From Coix lacryma-jobi var. lacryma-jobi (lineage: Eukaryota; Streptophyta; Magnoliopsida; Poales; Poaceae): 64,000 bases of DNA. A program made the position numbers and the translations under genes. The notes below the pieces were generated by a model that made no database searches, was not told the DNA's origin, and saw only the letters and a list, made by a program, of their open reading frames with translations. Positions within the stretch are counted from its first letter, which is position 1. Each line of letters begins with the position of its first letter. Location: NCBI GenBank assembly GCA_009763385.1, contig CM019823.1, forward strand, positions 97,351,104-97,415,103, read 5' to 3'. Shown piece after piece: positions 20,107 through 30,607 of this stretch.

Positions 20107-22470
20107 TTGGAGCACGAAAGCAAAAGGGCAAGAAAGGACTATCGTCGAAGAGTTCAAACAGTATCACCAAGGCTCCCGCTAAACAGACCAGCTTGGTCCG
20201 TAGCGCCAATATGTTTTGATGAATCGGATTTCAAAGTTCGTGACTACCCACATTGCGACGCTTTCGTCGCCACGGCCAATGTGGCCGGTTTCACCTTGCA
20301 TAACATCTTGATTGACACCGGAAGCTCAGCGGACATCTTGTACGTCAAGGCTTTCGAAGCGATGGGAATGGACAGGCGCAGTTTGGACCCCACCGGCAAT
20401 TCTTTGTACGGATTTGGGGGAAGAAAGATTGACGCTATCGGCAAGAAACAAATCCTGGTATCTTTCGCCGAGGAAGAGAGAGTACGCACCGAAATGGTGA
20501 CATTTGATATAGTCAACATGGACTACCCGTACACCGCCATTTTCGGTAGAGGTTTCACCAACAAGTTCAATGTCATAATCAAGCAAAGCTACCTATGTAT
20601 GAAAATGCCATCTCCTTTCGGCATCATTACCGTGCACGGAGATCAGCAAGCCTCAAGAAGAATTGAGGGCAAACCAACCCAAGGATACATCCTTATAAAT
20701 GAGGTAGCAAACAAAGACGAAATGCAGGCAACCGCCGAAGAGCACGCTTTCGCCAGCTCGCTGGAATGTAAGGTCGGAGCAGCTGAAGAGACGGTAAGGA
20801 TCCCACTTACGGTTTCCAGGCCCAAAAGGGTTGTGCACATTGGATCAAGCATGCCAGAAGGGGAAAGGAATGCTTTGCATCTTTTCTCGCGGACAACGAC
20901 GATATTTTCGCATGGTCAGCAAATGACTTGCAAGGTGTCAGCAGGGATCTCGCTCAGCATAGTTTGAACATCGCAAGCGACTCTAAGCCCAGGAAGCAAA
21001 AATTGAGAAAGATGTCAAACGAAAGGGCAGACGCGGCAAAGGCCGAAGTACAAAGGCTACTTGATGCGGGAGTGATTCGACCTGTCCAGTACCCCGAATG
21101 GCTGGCAAATGTTGTCATGGTGAAAAAGAAGAACGGAAAATGGTGAATGTGCGTCGACTTCACCGACCTCAACAAATGCTGCCCGAAAGACCCGTATCCT
21201 CTGCCTCGTGTCGACATTGCAGCAGGCTGTGAAATAATGAGTTTGCTAGATTGTTTTTCAGGGTACCACCAGATATGGCTTCATCCAAATGACGAGGAAA
21301 CAACCAGTTTCATCACTCCAACCGGCACATATTGCTATCGGCGAATGTCGGAAGGGCTGCGGAACGCAGGTCCAACTTTCTCGCGGATAACCGACAAGGT
21401 TTTCGAAAGCTAGAAGTAGAAGAAGAACTTGCTAGCTTATGTTGACGATATAGTAGTCAAGAGCGACAGAGGCGAAGATCACCAAGCTGACTTACTGGAG
21501 ACTTTCGGCAATCTCCGCAAAAGTGGCTTGAAGCTCAACCCAAACAAATATATTTTCGGCATCAAGAATAGCAAGCTCCTGGGTTGCCTCGTATCGGCAA
21601 GGGGAATCGAAGCCAACCATGATAAAATAGAGGCAATCATTAACATGCAACCGCCCACGAGCCGAAAGCAAGTGCAAAAGCTGGCCGGAAGGCTGGCATC
21701 TTTAAACAGATTTATTGCAAGGTCCGCCAAAAAGGGATTGCCTTTCTTTAGAACTTTATGTAGCTCCGACCCTTTCGATGGGGGGGAGTAGCAACGCCAG
21801 GCTTTCCAGCAGCTAAAGGAGTACCTGACAAGGCTAACTACGTTATCCAAACCATCGCCGGAAGCGACGCTCTTGTTGTATCTCGCAGCATCTCACACTA
21901 CCGTAAGCGTAGTTCTGGTAGAAGAAAAAGAGCATGAAAACAAGATGACGCAGTTCCCGATCTATTTCGTCTCTGAGGCTTTGTCAAGAGCAAAGCTGAA
22001 TTATTCCGAGTTGGAAAAAATAGCATACACAGTGGTGATGGCTTCTAGGAAGTTAAAACATTATTTTCAGTCTCATCACATCATAGTCTTATCGGTCCAA
22101 CCATTGGAGACTTTGTTCCGCAACAACGAGGCTATCGGCCGAATTGGCAAGTGGGCGGCGGAGCTAAACAAATATGTGATTGACTTCCAGCACCGGTCCG
22201 CAATCAAATCGCAATCATTAGCGGATTTCATAGCAGATTGGACTCTGGCGGCTTTCGACACAACTCTTGAATTCGAAGAGCCCGCATGGACTGTAAATTG
22301 TGATGGCGCTTGGGAATGGCGGGAGCCGGAATCTCGGCGATCCTAACCCCGCCAAGAGGACCGAAGGTCAGATTCGCCGCAAGGCTATAGTTCCTCACAA
22401 CTAACAACACTGTCGAATATGAAGCCGTGTTGCTGGGCTTACGAAAGCTCCGAGCGATCGGAGCGAGAAG
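20107..22470 (+). pseudogene. pol: Tat 1 pol: protease, RT, RNase H and start of second RNase H, broken
   Basis: An intact-looking aspartic protease block has DTGSSADILY at 20314. RT fragments follow: NVVMVKKKNGKW, then TGA at 21144-21146 where the family has arginine (CGA to TGA); VDFTDLNKCCPKDPYPLPR; YVDD at 21438-21449; and LNPNKYIFGIKNSKLLGCLVS. Further stops occur at about 20965, 21411 and 21789. The first RNase H (LLYLAASHTTVSVVL to RKLKHYF) is readable at 21870-22090. A second RNase H-like segment starts near 22285 (WTVNCDGAW) and is frameshifted between 22346 and 22500. The dual RNase H is diagnostic for the Tat clade. Not functional. Confidence 0.86.
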
Positions 22471-23985
22471 ATGCATAGTCAAGTCAGATTCCTAGGTGGT
22501 CGTCGGCCACGCCGAAAAGAACTTCACGGCAAGGGAACCAGAGCTAGCCAAGTATTTGGCGGCAATCAGAAGAATGGAGAAATATTTCGCATGCTTCACT
22601 TTACGCCACATTCCAAGGCCGAAAACACAGAGGCAGATGAATTGGCTAAAGCCGCGGCACCAAAACTGCCATTACCACTAGATGTGTTCTACCAAGTCCT
22701 TTGGGCCAAAGCTGTGAAAGAAGAGGAAGACCGCCCAGATTCGGTGCATGCTATCGCCAGTGATGACTGGAGGGCGCAGATATTCTCCTACTTAGCCGGA
22801 ACATACGAGCCGGAGTCTAAAAAGGACGTCAAAAGGATGGCAGGCAGAGCGAAAGGCTACTCAATCATCAGGGAGCAGCTATTCAAAAATGGGATAGTAG
22901 CCCCCCTATTAAAATCCATAAGCAGACACGAGGGCATTCAGCTACTCGAAGAAATGCATGCCGGAATGTGCAGAGCACACAGGGGACCTCACGAGATAGG
23001 ACATAGAGCAATGAGGCAAGGATTCTATTGGCCCTCCGCCGCATCAGACGCCAGAGAGCTGGTCAAACATTGCAAAGGCTGCCAAATGTTCGCCAAAAAC
23101 CAGAAAGCGCCGGCAAACGAAACCACGCCGATAGTCCCAACCTGGCCTTTGCAGAAATGGGGCATCGACATAGTCAGACCACTAATAGCAGCTCCGGGCA
23201 ACCTCCATTTCGCAGCGGTCGCACTCGAGTATTTCACCAAGTGGATAGAAGCGAAAGCCCTCGCGAGCATAACCTCGACCTCCTTAACCAAGTTCGTCTG
23301 GCAGAGGATAATCTGCCGTTTCGGCGTCCCTTCCTTCATCACTTGCGACAACGGAAAGCAATTTGATTGTGCCGAATTCAGGAGTTTCTGCGACGAACTC
23401 AACGTCCAGCTCAATTTCGCCTCAATGAACTACCCGCAAGCAAATGGGGCTGTCGAGAGGGTGAACGGATTAATCTTTTCGGCAATATCAAAAACCTTGT
23501 ACGATTCACCGAAAGGCAAATGGGCCAACACCCTAACGACAGCTGTATGGGGGCACAATATCTCACGTTCCAGAGCTACTGGCTTCACTCCATTCGATTT
23601 GCTTTACGGCAAAGAAGCAGTCACTTTGGAAGAGGTAAAATTGGGATCCTTCCGAACCGAAATGGCTCCAGGGACTCAGGAGCAAAGGCACCTCGAGCTC
23701 GACACCATCGAGGAGGTAAGGCTGCAAGCAGCAGACAATCTCGAAAAGTATCATGCGGAAACAAAGCACCACAGAGACAAAACCATAGTCCGGAAGGACA
23801 TCAAACCTGGTGACATGGTCACCATTCGGCAGCCGGACAAGCAAGGTAAGCTGCAGTCGCAATGGCATGGCCCTTTCATCGTGGCAAGCATGGCGGCACC
23901 GGGTGTATTCCTGCTGCTGAACGACAAGGGCGAAGAATCAGCCCACACATGGAACGCAAGCAACTTGCGCCGCTTTTACCCATAG
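22471..23985 (+). CDS. Tat 1 integrase (with end of second RNase H), open frame
   Basis: Open for about 504 codons; the true start is not defined because the frame upstream is broken. The N-terminal ~75 residues hold the end of the second RNase H (AENTEADELAKAA). An HHCC zinc finger follows (HAGMCRAHRGPHEIGH, then CKGCQ). The integrase core has D at about residue 233 (WGIDIV), D at 293 (TCDNGKQF) and E at 329 (GAVERVNG), a DD35E spacing. The C-terminal part has the GPF/Y-like segment WHGPFIV and ends LRRFYP, the usual end of Tat integrases. Catalytic residues are all present, although the rest of pol is broken. Confidence 0.88.
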   Translation: MHSQVRFLGGRRPRRKELHGKGTRASQVFGGNQKNGEIFRMLHFTPHSKAENTEADELAKAAAPKLPLPLDVFYQVLWAKAVKEEEDRPDSVHAIASDDWRAQIFSYLAGTYEPESKKDVKRMAGRAKGYSIIREQLFKNGIVAPLLKSISRHEGIQLLEEMHAGMCRAHRGPHEIGHRAMRQGFYWPSAASDARELVKHCKGCQMFAKNQKAPANETTPIVPTWPLQKWGIDIVRPLIAAPGNLHFAAVALEYFTKWIEAKALASITSTSLTKFVWQRIICRFGVPSFITCDNGKQFDCAEFRSFCDELNVQLNFASMNYPQANGAVERVNGLIFSAISKTLYDSPKGKWANTLTTAVWGHNISRSRATGFTPFDLLYGKEAVTLEEVKLGSFRTEMAPGTQEQRHLELDTIEEVRLQAADNLEKYHAETKHHRDKTIVRKDIKPGDMVTIRQPDKQGKLQSQWHGPFIVASMAAPGVFLLLNDKGEESAHTWNASNLRRFYP

Positions 23986-24296
23986 TTTGTCTTCTCAAAC
24001 TTTGATGTAAGTTTTTCCTTGTTTTTTGCTTTCACCTTTTTGTAATCAAAATCGACTGCACTCTTTTTCCTCGCCGGGGAAGCCCTTCATCGGGGTGCGA
24101 GGTTTTTTAATGAGGCAGCCGAATGTAACCGCTACATTATGAAAGTACTCGCAATTCCCCAAATATATTATGCGGCACGCCAAAGGACGAAATCAACCGA
24201 ACATAAGGTTGAGACATTCGTCATTCTGATGTGATGAGCGAGAATGTCGGTTGGGTGGGCGAAAAAGATCCTCCGCATCCACCGACAATCTCGAAA
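23986..24296 (+). other. Tat 1 region after integrase
   Basis: T-rich stretch, then a GC hairpin-like block (CCTCGCCGGGG..CATCGGGGTGCGAGG, about 24070-24103) followed by TTTTTTAA, which may be a 3' end or polyadenylation region for gag-pol RNA. No ORF is supported. Confidence 0.45.
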
Positions 24297-24730
24297 GCCT
24301 GCGAGCAATACAAAAACCGACCCTCCGACAAAATGAGAGGGCGACACAAAAGCCTGCGGGCAATACAAAAACTGACCCTCCGACAAAACGAGAGGGCGGA
24401 ACGAAAGCCTGCGGGCAATACAAAACCGACCCTCCGACAAAACGAGAGGGCAGAACGAAAGCCTGCGGGCAATACAAAACCGACCCTTCGACAAAATGAG
24501 AGGGCGAAACGAAAGCCTGCGGGCAATACAAAACTGACCCTCCGACATGACGAGAGGGAGGAACGAAAGCCTGCGGGAATACAAAAGCCGACCCTCCGAC
24601 AAAATGAGAGGGCGGAACGAAAGCCTGCGGGCAATACAAAAACGGACCCTCCGACAAAATGAGAGGGCGGAACGAAAGCCTGCGGGCAAAACAAACCGTC
24701 CCTCCAACAAGACGAGAGGACGGTAGCGAA
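24297..24730. repeat. 54-55 bp tandem array in the Tat 1 3' region
   Basis: Eight copies start with GCCTGCGGGCAATACAAAA at 24297, 24352, 24407, 24461, 24515, 24569, 24623 and 24678. The second half of the unit is CCGACCCTCCGACAAAAYGA and GAGGGCGGAACGAAA. CCCTCCGACAAAAYGAGAGGG can form a short hairpin in each unit. Minus-strand ORFs of 154-205 codons run through it only because the unit length is near a multiple of three. Confidence 0.92.
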
Positions 24731-25270
24731 AGTCAAGCTGGGCAACCCTCATGGGGTCCCCCATGTCAGGAAAGACAGATAGCAACCTTCAGTAGGTGCA
24801 AAACTTGAAAGCCATCTTAACTCCCCACCTACCAAAAACCGCAAGTACAGCCAAAACAATAAATACAGTGCCCTCGCCGCATAGACAGGTCAATATAAAC
24901 AGACACCAAAGCGCAAGCCTTTCCAACCAGCGCAAGGCCACAAAATCTTTTCAAGAGCAAACCCCGAAAAGCCCACCCAAGAATGCATAGTGCGAATAGG
25001 AAGCATCAAGAACCGAGATTTCGCTTTGATGATTGTGTCATCAATAACGCAGTCAAACAGCGCCACCAATCCAGTAACTTTAGGCGAAAGCACCATCAAG
25101 CAGCATACCCATCTCAAACCGCAGCCAGAAGATGAGCAAAAGCAAGCACGCTGCTAGATGACAACGAGAGCAATATCGCGGACACGATCAGTTCCAACCT
25201 TTCCCATCAAATTGTAAAGTCGCCTTCATTAACCAGTTTTCAAGTGCAGTAAACCGATAGCGAAGGTTCC
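24731..25270. other. Spacer between the two arrays of Tat 1
   Basis: AC-rich, moderately low-complexity sequence. It may be exonic or intronic sequence of the antisense transcript, but no ORF or splice pattern is convincing. Nothing else is recognised. Confidence 0.4.
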
Positions 25271-25271
25271 T

Positions 25272-26126
25272 ACAACGTATCGGCCGAGGGGCTCACAACG
25301 GAGGCACTCTCGCGCGAACGCTACCGCCCCTCGTCTAAGTGAGAGGGGGTGGGCGCGTCTTTACTATCGGTCGAGGGGCTCGCAACGGAGGCACCCTCGC
25401 GCGAATGCTACCGTCCCTCGTCTAAGTGAGTGGTGGCGGGCGCGTATTTACTATCGGCCGAGGGGAGGCACCCTCGTGCGAATGCTACCGCCCCTCATCT
25501 AAGTGAGACGGGGTGGGCGCGTCTTTACTATCGGCCGAGGGGCTCGCAACGGAGGCACCCTCGCGTGAATGCTACCGCCCCTCGTCTAAGTTAGTGGGGG
25601 CGGGCGCGTCTTTACTATCGGCCGAGGGGCTCGCAACGGAGGCACCCTCGCGCGAATGCTACTGCCCCTCGTCTAAGTGAGAGGGGGCGGGCGCGCGTTT
25701 ACTATCGACCGAGGGGCTCACAACGGAGGCACCCTCGCGTGAACGCTACCGCCCCTCGTCTAAGTGAGTGGGGGCGGGCATGTCTTTACTACCGGCCGAG
25801 GGGCTCGCAACGGAGGCACCCTCGCGCGAATGCTACCGCCCCTCGTCTATGTGAGTGGGGGCGGGCGCGTCTTTACTATCGGCCGAGGGGCTCGCAACGG
25901 AGGCACCCTCGCGCGAATGCAACCGCCCCTAGACTAAGTGAGTCGGGGCGGGCGCGTCATTACTACCGGCCGAGGGGCTCGCAACGGAGGCACCCTCGCG
26001 GGAATGCTACTGCCCCTTGTCTAAGTGAGTGGGGGCGGGCGCGTCTTTACTATCGGCCGAGGGGCTCGCAACGGAGGCACCCTCGCGCGAATGCTATCGC
26101 CCCTTGACTAAGTGAGTGGGGGCGGG
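25272..26126. repeat. 87-bp tandem array of Tat 1, left part
   Basis: Ten copies are marked by GGCCGAGGGGCTCGCAACGG at 25281, 25369, 25456, 25533, 25620, 25707, 25794, 25881, 25968 and 26055. The period is 87 bp, with one 77-bp unit lacking CTCGCAACGG. The unit also holds GAGGCACCCTCGCGCGAATG and TACCGCCCCTCGTCTAAGTG. The Athila-like element is inserted in the eleventh copy, and the array continues at 62576. Confidence 0.95.
26122..26126. repeat. Left TSD of the Athila-like element (GCGGG)
   Basis: GCGGG directly precedes the 5' LTR and is repeated at 62576-62580 directly after the 3' LTR. It also fits the sequence of the interrupted 87-bp unit (GGGGGCGGGCGCGTC). Confidence 0.92.
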
Positions 26127-26306
26127 TTTTGACGGAAGTTCTAGCATGTTTTACCTTATCAAAATACCGTCAACAGGCCTCGGTTTCAAGGAAGAATAGC
26201 ATATCATGAGCATATTTATCACTAATAAGTTCCACTTGTACTCTTAGCTTGTGAACTTGTAGGAGATGGCGAAATGAACAAAATGAGGCCAGGTGGGCCC
26301 ACCAAG

Positions 26307-26669
26307 GGGGTCGGCCGACCCCATCTTGGGGCCACCTCGGCCATGGTGACATGGCACGATCCAAGAGAATCATGTTCAAGTCAATATCAACCATTGGATC
26401 AAACATGTGCTTTTGCTCAATGGTGCAAGACGAGAAGCACATGGATTCATGGGTCCACACCGAAAACCAAATGCAACCAACTTCACAAGACTTGCTCCAT
26501 GACATGTGGGGTCACCAAGGGAGAGAAGAAGGTGGGCCAGCCCTGTCATAGGGCGGTCGGCCGACCCCCCTTGGTGGGACCCAACAACACTATTCGTCAA
26601 GGTGACATCAGCACCTTCTAGAAGATGTACTCCGGGCCCACATGTCAGGGACAGGGGTCGGCCGACCCC
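26307..26669. repeat. Three GGTCGGCCGACC palindromes in the 5' LTR
   Basis: GGGGTCGGCCGACCCC at 26307-26322 and 26654-26669, and GGTCGGCCGACC at 26555-26566. In the 3' LTR the first and third are intact (60798-60813, 61153-61168), while the second has decayed to GGTCAGCCAACC next to a long C run (61047-61072). Confidence 0.88.
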
Positions 26670-26835
26670 ATGGTGACCCTCATCCAAGTCGGTGGCAAAG
26701 TGCATGTTTCACACGTGAAGAATATCCAAGCCATTCATCCAAGTTGGTTGTTTTGGTGGTGGATCCAAGGATGAAGAGAGGAGGATCACGCGGATCGCTG
26801 ACGTGGCACCGGAGTAGCCCCTACTCCACCTCCAC

Positions 26836-26844
26836 TATAAATAG
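26836..26844 (+). promoter_or_regulatory. TATA box of the Athila-like 5' LTR
   Basis: CTCCACTATAAATAGAGGCC has a canonical plant TATA context and is preserved at 61335-61343 in the 3' LTR. Confidence 0.8.
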
Positions 26845-28076
26845 AGGCCTCCATCCTCTCATTCTGAACAACCCCGAGATAGTTTAGATATCTCACAACA
26901 CATATCTCCACTCTCATGTGAGATCAAGAAAGAGTAGTAGTAGTTAGTCTAGAGTGGGAGTTAGAGTCGAGTCGGGCGAAGCTCGGGTCTCCGGAGTCAT
27001 CTTCTAGGAGTCTGGTATAGCCCTTGTATCTTTCTTCTTTTGTAAGAATTTATTTATTTAATATATTATTCCTTCTTTACTTTACTTTGCATTTACTTAA
27101 GTATTTACTTTCCAAGTATTTATTTAATTATTTACTTAGTGCAAGTCTATATTTATATAGTCTTGTTGTGTGCTTATCTTAGTTCTATAGTTGTCTTAGT
27201 TAGATTGATTTCCTTTAAATAACTTCTTGTGTGTGCGTCATCGTCCTATATTAGGATAGGGGCTTTAGCTATTTTGATCGATAGCTAGAGGTGTAGATAA
27301 GTGTGAGTGTGGTGCTCATATTCATCTTATCGTTGACTACCGCTGGCTTGCACGGACAGTAGGGGCGCATGGGCAAAAGGGGACAGATTTTGCCTGGCTA
27401 CCTAGATCCCCTCACGTGAACTCAGGCTAGTTTTTAAAAGGTAAGGCGTCCATAAGCCAATATCCGCTTGAGTATTGGGTTAGGTGAACAACCTTCTATC
27501 GCTTTACTCTCTCGTTTATCCCTCTCACACAAGTAGCAAGGCGTCATCTAGTTAAGTCATCTATTTAATTAGGATTAGTTCATAGGAGTAAAGGTAGAAA
27601 CATAGGAGTACTTTATACTCACTCGTTGTCCTCCCACCTAGCTAACTCTACTAAAGTTATCTTTTCATATCATGTACTCTTTGCTAACTTATTTATCTAT
27701 CTATCAATCCTCCTTATATCACTTATCCCCTTTTGCTTCTCTAATTGATAATAGAGTATAGTAAGACTAAAGGATCTATCTTTCCTCTCTCTACATCTTC
27801 CTAGCTTGGTTTCCTTTGGGATAAAAAAATAACGATACCTCAGAATACTCCCGGGTGAAGTGCTACATCGGTATATTCTGTGCGCTTGCGGAATTATCCA
27901 ATAGTCAATAGTTTTACCACCAAGACACTTCTAGCGCCGTTGCTGGGGTTAGGTTCCATAGTCTAGTTCTAGTGGTTGCGTTAAGAAGTGTCAACAAGCA
28001 TTTCTGGCACCGTTGCCGGGGATAGATTAAAACTCTATTCTTAGTAGCGACACTAAGAAATACCAACAAGCATTTC

Positions 28077-28094
28077 TGGCGCCGTTACGGGGGA
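28077..28094 (+). other. Primer-binding site of the Athila-like element
   Basis: TGGCGCCGTTACGGGGGA lies 8 bp after the LTR. The form TGGCGCCGTTGCCGGGGA is common in Athila/Tat-type elements and is usually read as tRNA-Asp. Here ACG replaces GCC. Confidence 0.75.
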
Positions 28095-28369
28095 AAGCAA
28101 CAGCCTAGGAGTTTAGAGAGAGTGAATCCGGAGTCTGCTATATATTAGTTATCAATTAGTATAGGGGCTAACCCCTCATCTGTCTAGTTTCTTTTCGTTA
28201 TCCTGAAAGTAGTAGGTGTATGAGCGGTTTCCAACTGCCGTAAAACTTCGTTGAAAATCCTGAGCAGTTGTTGAGGAGGACTAGACTTCGTCAAGTTCCA
28301 CCTTAGAGGTTCATCTCAAACCAGAATCCGTTCGAGGAGGAAGTTTCTGCACCAGCTAGAAGAGAAGCC

Positions 28370-29488
28370 ATGGCCCAAAAGACCATCTCCGAGTACTTTG
28401 CGCCGTCGGCCGACAATGTCGCCACGGGTCCGCAGCTTAACTTGGGGGATGCGACTTTCGAGCTCAAGCCAGCTCTCATCAACATGATGCAAGCCCAATC
28501 CATTCTGTGGGAAGCCGCATGAGGATGCCAACGCCCATCTCCAACACTTCTTGGAGGTATGTGGTACCTTCACTATGAAGAATGTGTCTGCAGACGCCAT
28601 CCGTCTTTGTCTTTTCCCGTTCTCGTTATTGGGAAAGGCGAAGCAATGGTTCTACGCCAACAAGAGTGAAGCCACCAATTGGGAGAAGTGCGCCAACACG
28701 TTTCTCAAGAAGTTCTTCCCGATGGGCAAGACTAGCGCCCTTCGTGGAAAGATTTCCAGCTTCCAGCAACAAGCTGATGAGACGATTCCCGAAGCATGGG
28801 AACGTCTACAAGAGTACATTCGCGCCTGTCCTCATCATGGGATACAGGACTGGCTTATCATCCAAGGTTTCTACCATGGCCTGACCGGTATGGCCCGTAG
28901 TCACCTAGATGCAGCCGCTGGAGGGGCATTCTTACAACACAACGTAAGAGATGCCAAGGACCTCATAGAGAAGATGGTTACCAACCAAGGTTGGAATGAG
29001 GAACATCTTCAGCCGAACAAGAGAGGTGTTCATGCTCTCAATGAGGTGGACATGCTCTGCGCGAAGATGGACCTCCTGATGAAAAAAAGTAGAAGAAAGT
29101 TCCAAGAGGGAACAAGAGGTCATTAACCTTATGCAACCGCACGAGCCGTCGAAGCCGACCAATGGTGTGAGGTATGTGGAGGCAATGACCATTCGGGAAA
29201 TAATTGTCCCGAGACGAAGGAGGAGGTGAGCTTCTCAACAACGCCAACAACAAACGGGTACCGGCCCCAACAACAACAACAAGGATGGAAACTCGCGCCC
29301 CTCTCTACCAAAATCAAGGTAACGGTTATAGCAATAATTTCAATAATTCTTATAATAACCAACCTTCTTTAAGAGATCTTGTCTTAGGCCAATCTAAAAT
29401 AAATGATAGTATTAATAAAAAGATGATGGCTAATGATAAGATTCTTGAAAATATAAATGAGAAAATGGATAGCTTTAATTCTGCTATG
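28370..29488 (+). pseudogene. gag: Gag of the Athila-like element, 5' part (continues at 44865)
   Basis: The ATG at 28370 (MAQKTISEYFAPS) opens a frame ending at 28522. The gag core continues in the +1 register from about 28505 to 29126: HLQHFLEVCGTFT, LCLFPFSLLGKAKQWFY, FLKKFFP, IQGFYHGL. An A-run near 29083 shifts it again, leading to a CCHC zinc knuckle at 29166-29207 (C-2-C-4-H-4-C) and an Asn-rich tail to 29488. Tat element 2 interrupts it after an ATG codon, and the same frame resumes at 44865 once the inserted element and the duplicated CTATG are discounted. Gag would package the RNA, and a gag-bearing element without pol could use enzymes from a relative. At least two frameshifts leave it broken. 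Confidence 0.85.
29484..29488. repeat. Left TSD of Tat element 2 (CTATG)
   Basis: CTATG at 29484-29488 is repeated at 44860-44864, exactly flanking the TG...CA ends of the inserted element. Confidence 0.95.
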
Positions 29489-29629
29489 TGTCGGGGGTCC
29501 GCAAAAGGGGTACCCATAATCAACGCAAACAAATAGGGTAAACCTAGAACACCGGTTAATAACAGACCTAACTAATCTAACCCCCTAAAAAGCCGCCCCC
29601 CGAGGCCTACGACGCTGGCCCACCGAGCC

Positions 29630-29885
29630 GAGCCCTCCAAGCCAGGCCTCGGGCGCGCGATCGTTTTTCGTCTCGCCGAGCCCTCCAAGCCAGGCCCGGG
29701 CGCACGATCGTTTTCCGTCTCGCCCGAGCCCTCCAAGGCAGGCCTCGGGCGCACGCTCGTTTTCCGTCTCGCCCGAGCCCTCCAAGCCAGGCCTCGGGCG
29801 CACGTTCATTTTCGTCTCGCCCGAGCCCTCCATGCCAGGCCTCGGGCGCACGCTCGCTTTCCGTCTCGCCCGAGCCCCCCAGGCC
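29630..29885. repeat. 48-49 bp tandem array in the Tat 2 LTR
   Basis: GAGCCCTCCAAGCCAGGCCT starts at 29630, 29678, 29726, 29775 and 29823, with a shortened copy at 29872. The rest of the unit is CGGGCGCACGATCGTTTTCC and GTCTCGCCC. The 3' LTR has the same array at about 43587-43845 with slightly different copies. Confidence 0.92.
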
Positions 29886-30599
29886 TCGGGCAAGCGCTCC
29901 ACTACCCTTCGAGCACCCCACAGCCGAACACCAACACCTCGAGACCCCACGCGGGGACCTCGAGCCTCTCTGGCACAGCGGCCTATCCCTCGAGACGCGT
30001 TTTGCCTCCCTCGAGCGGTGCAGACATCGGATGCCAGCCCATACCGCCGCACTTAATTCATCCACCTACTCCAGTCACGTCCTCTGTAACGCAACGTGTG
30101 CCACAGTGGTCCGGGGCAGAGTCAAGTCTCATTTTCACCACAAGTATGGGTGAAAAGGCACCAGTGAAGCACTGTTAACCCACGCCCTACACTGTGGCAC
30201 GTCCAAGACAACCTCGAGGCCCAGATACCTGCCGCTCGATCGATTTTCAGGGACTTGCCCATACCTGCGGGGACTCGAGCCCCCCGTAGGCGCCGCCTCG
30301 AGGCCGGCTCCACCGCCCTCGAGCCCTAACTACTTTCATGCTATTGGAGGACAGGTACCCAAGACCCGGAGGGCCCGCCGCGTCCTGTACATTCCGGGAT
30401 GGGTGCTGTACGGCTTCCACCTCGCCGCGCCACCACGTCCGCGCCCAGGATGGAGGCCACACTTCAAGGACGCTTCAACAGCAATGCCACGTCGGCTACA
30501 ATGTCTTCGACAAGACAGGGTTCCTACCCTTGTTCGTAAGGGACACAATACACCCCAATACCTGTAATACCCTTGTGTAACCCTGGCCTCCAATTGCTC

Positions 30600-30607
30600 T
30601 ATAAAAG
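30600..30607 (+). promoter_or_regulatory. TATA box of the Tat 2 5' LTR
   Basis: TGCTCTATAAAAGGTGG, about 290 bp before the LTR end; the counterpart in the 3' LTR is at 44576-44583. Confidence 0.8.

Larger units (their letters stand above)
17452..26126 (+). mobile_element. Tat-lineage Ty3/gypsy element 1, left part (continues 62576-64000)
   Basis: 5' LTR 17452-18241, PBS, gag, protease, RT, RNase H, second RNase H, integrase and a long 3' region with two tandem arrays. It is interrupted at 26126 by the Athila-like element and resumes at 62576 in the middle of the 87-bp array. Features that place it in the Tat lineage: a second RNase H-like domain between the RT-associated one and integrase, tandem repeats in the 3' region, and a gene on the opposite strand before the 3' LTR. 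The 3' LTR is not in the window. Confidence 0.88.
26127..28068 (+). repeat. 5' LTR of the Athila-like element
   Basis: 1,942 bp. It starts TTTTGACGGAAG where the 3' copy has TGTTGACGGAAG, so the first dinucleotide is mutated, and ends AAATACCAACA. The U3 carries three GGTCGGCCGACC palindromes (26307, 26555, 26654) and a TATAAATAG box at 26836. The rest is AT-rich R-U5. The PBS-like phrase TTTCTGGCRCCGTTGCCGGGG also appears inside the LTR near 28012, and a related one near 27930, so the LTR end contains about three PBS-like copies. Confidence 0.92.

Noticed and set aside
24168..24785. Minus-strand ORFs of 154-205 codons with repeated FRSALSFCRRVG-like segments
   Set aside because: Pure translation of the 54-bp tandem array, with all three frames open. 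No start context, no relation to splice sites.
25739..26107. 122-codon plus-strand ORF with repeated RLYYRPRGSQRRHPRAN segments
   Set aside because: 87 is a multiple of three, so one clean frame through the array yields a repeat protein by chance. Array edge copies break it.
24297..26126. Regularly spaced repeats that might suggest a CRISPR array
   Set aside because: Units are contiguous and degenerate without unique spacers, and the context is a plant retrotransposon.
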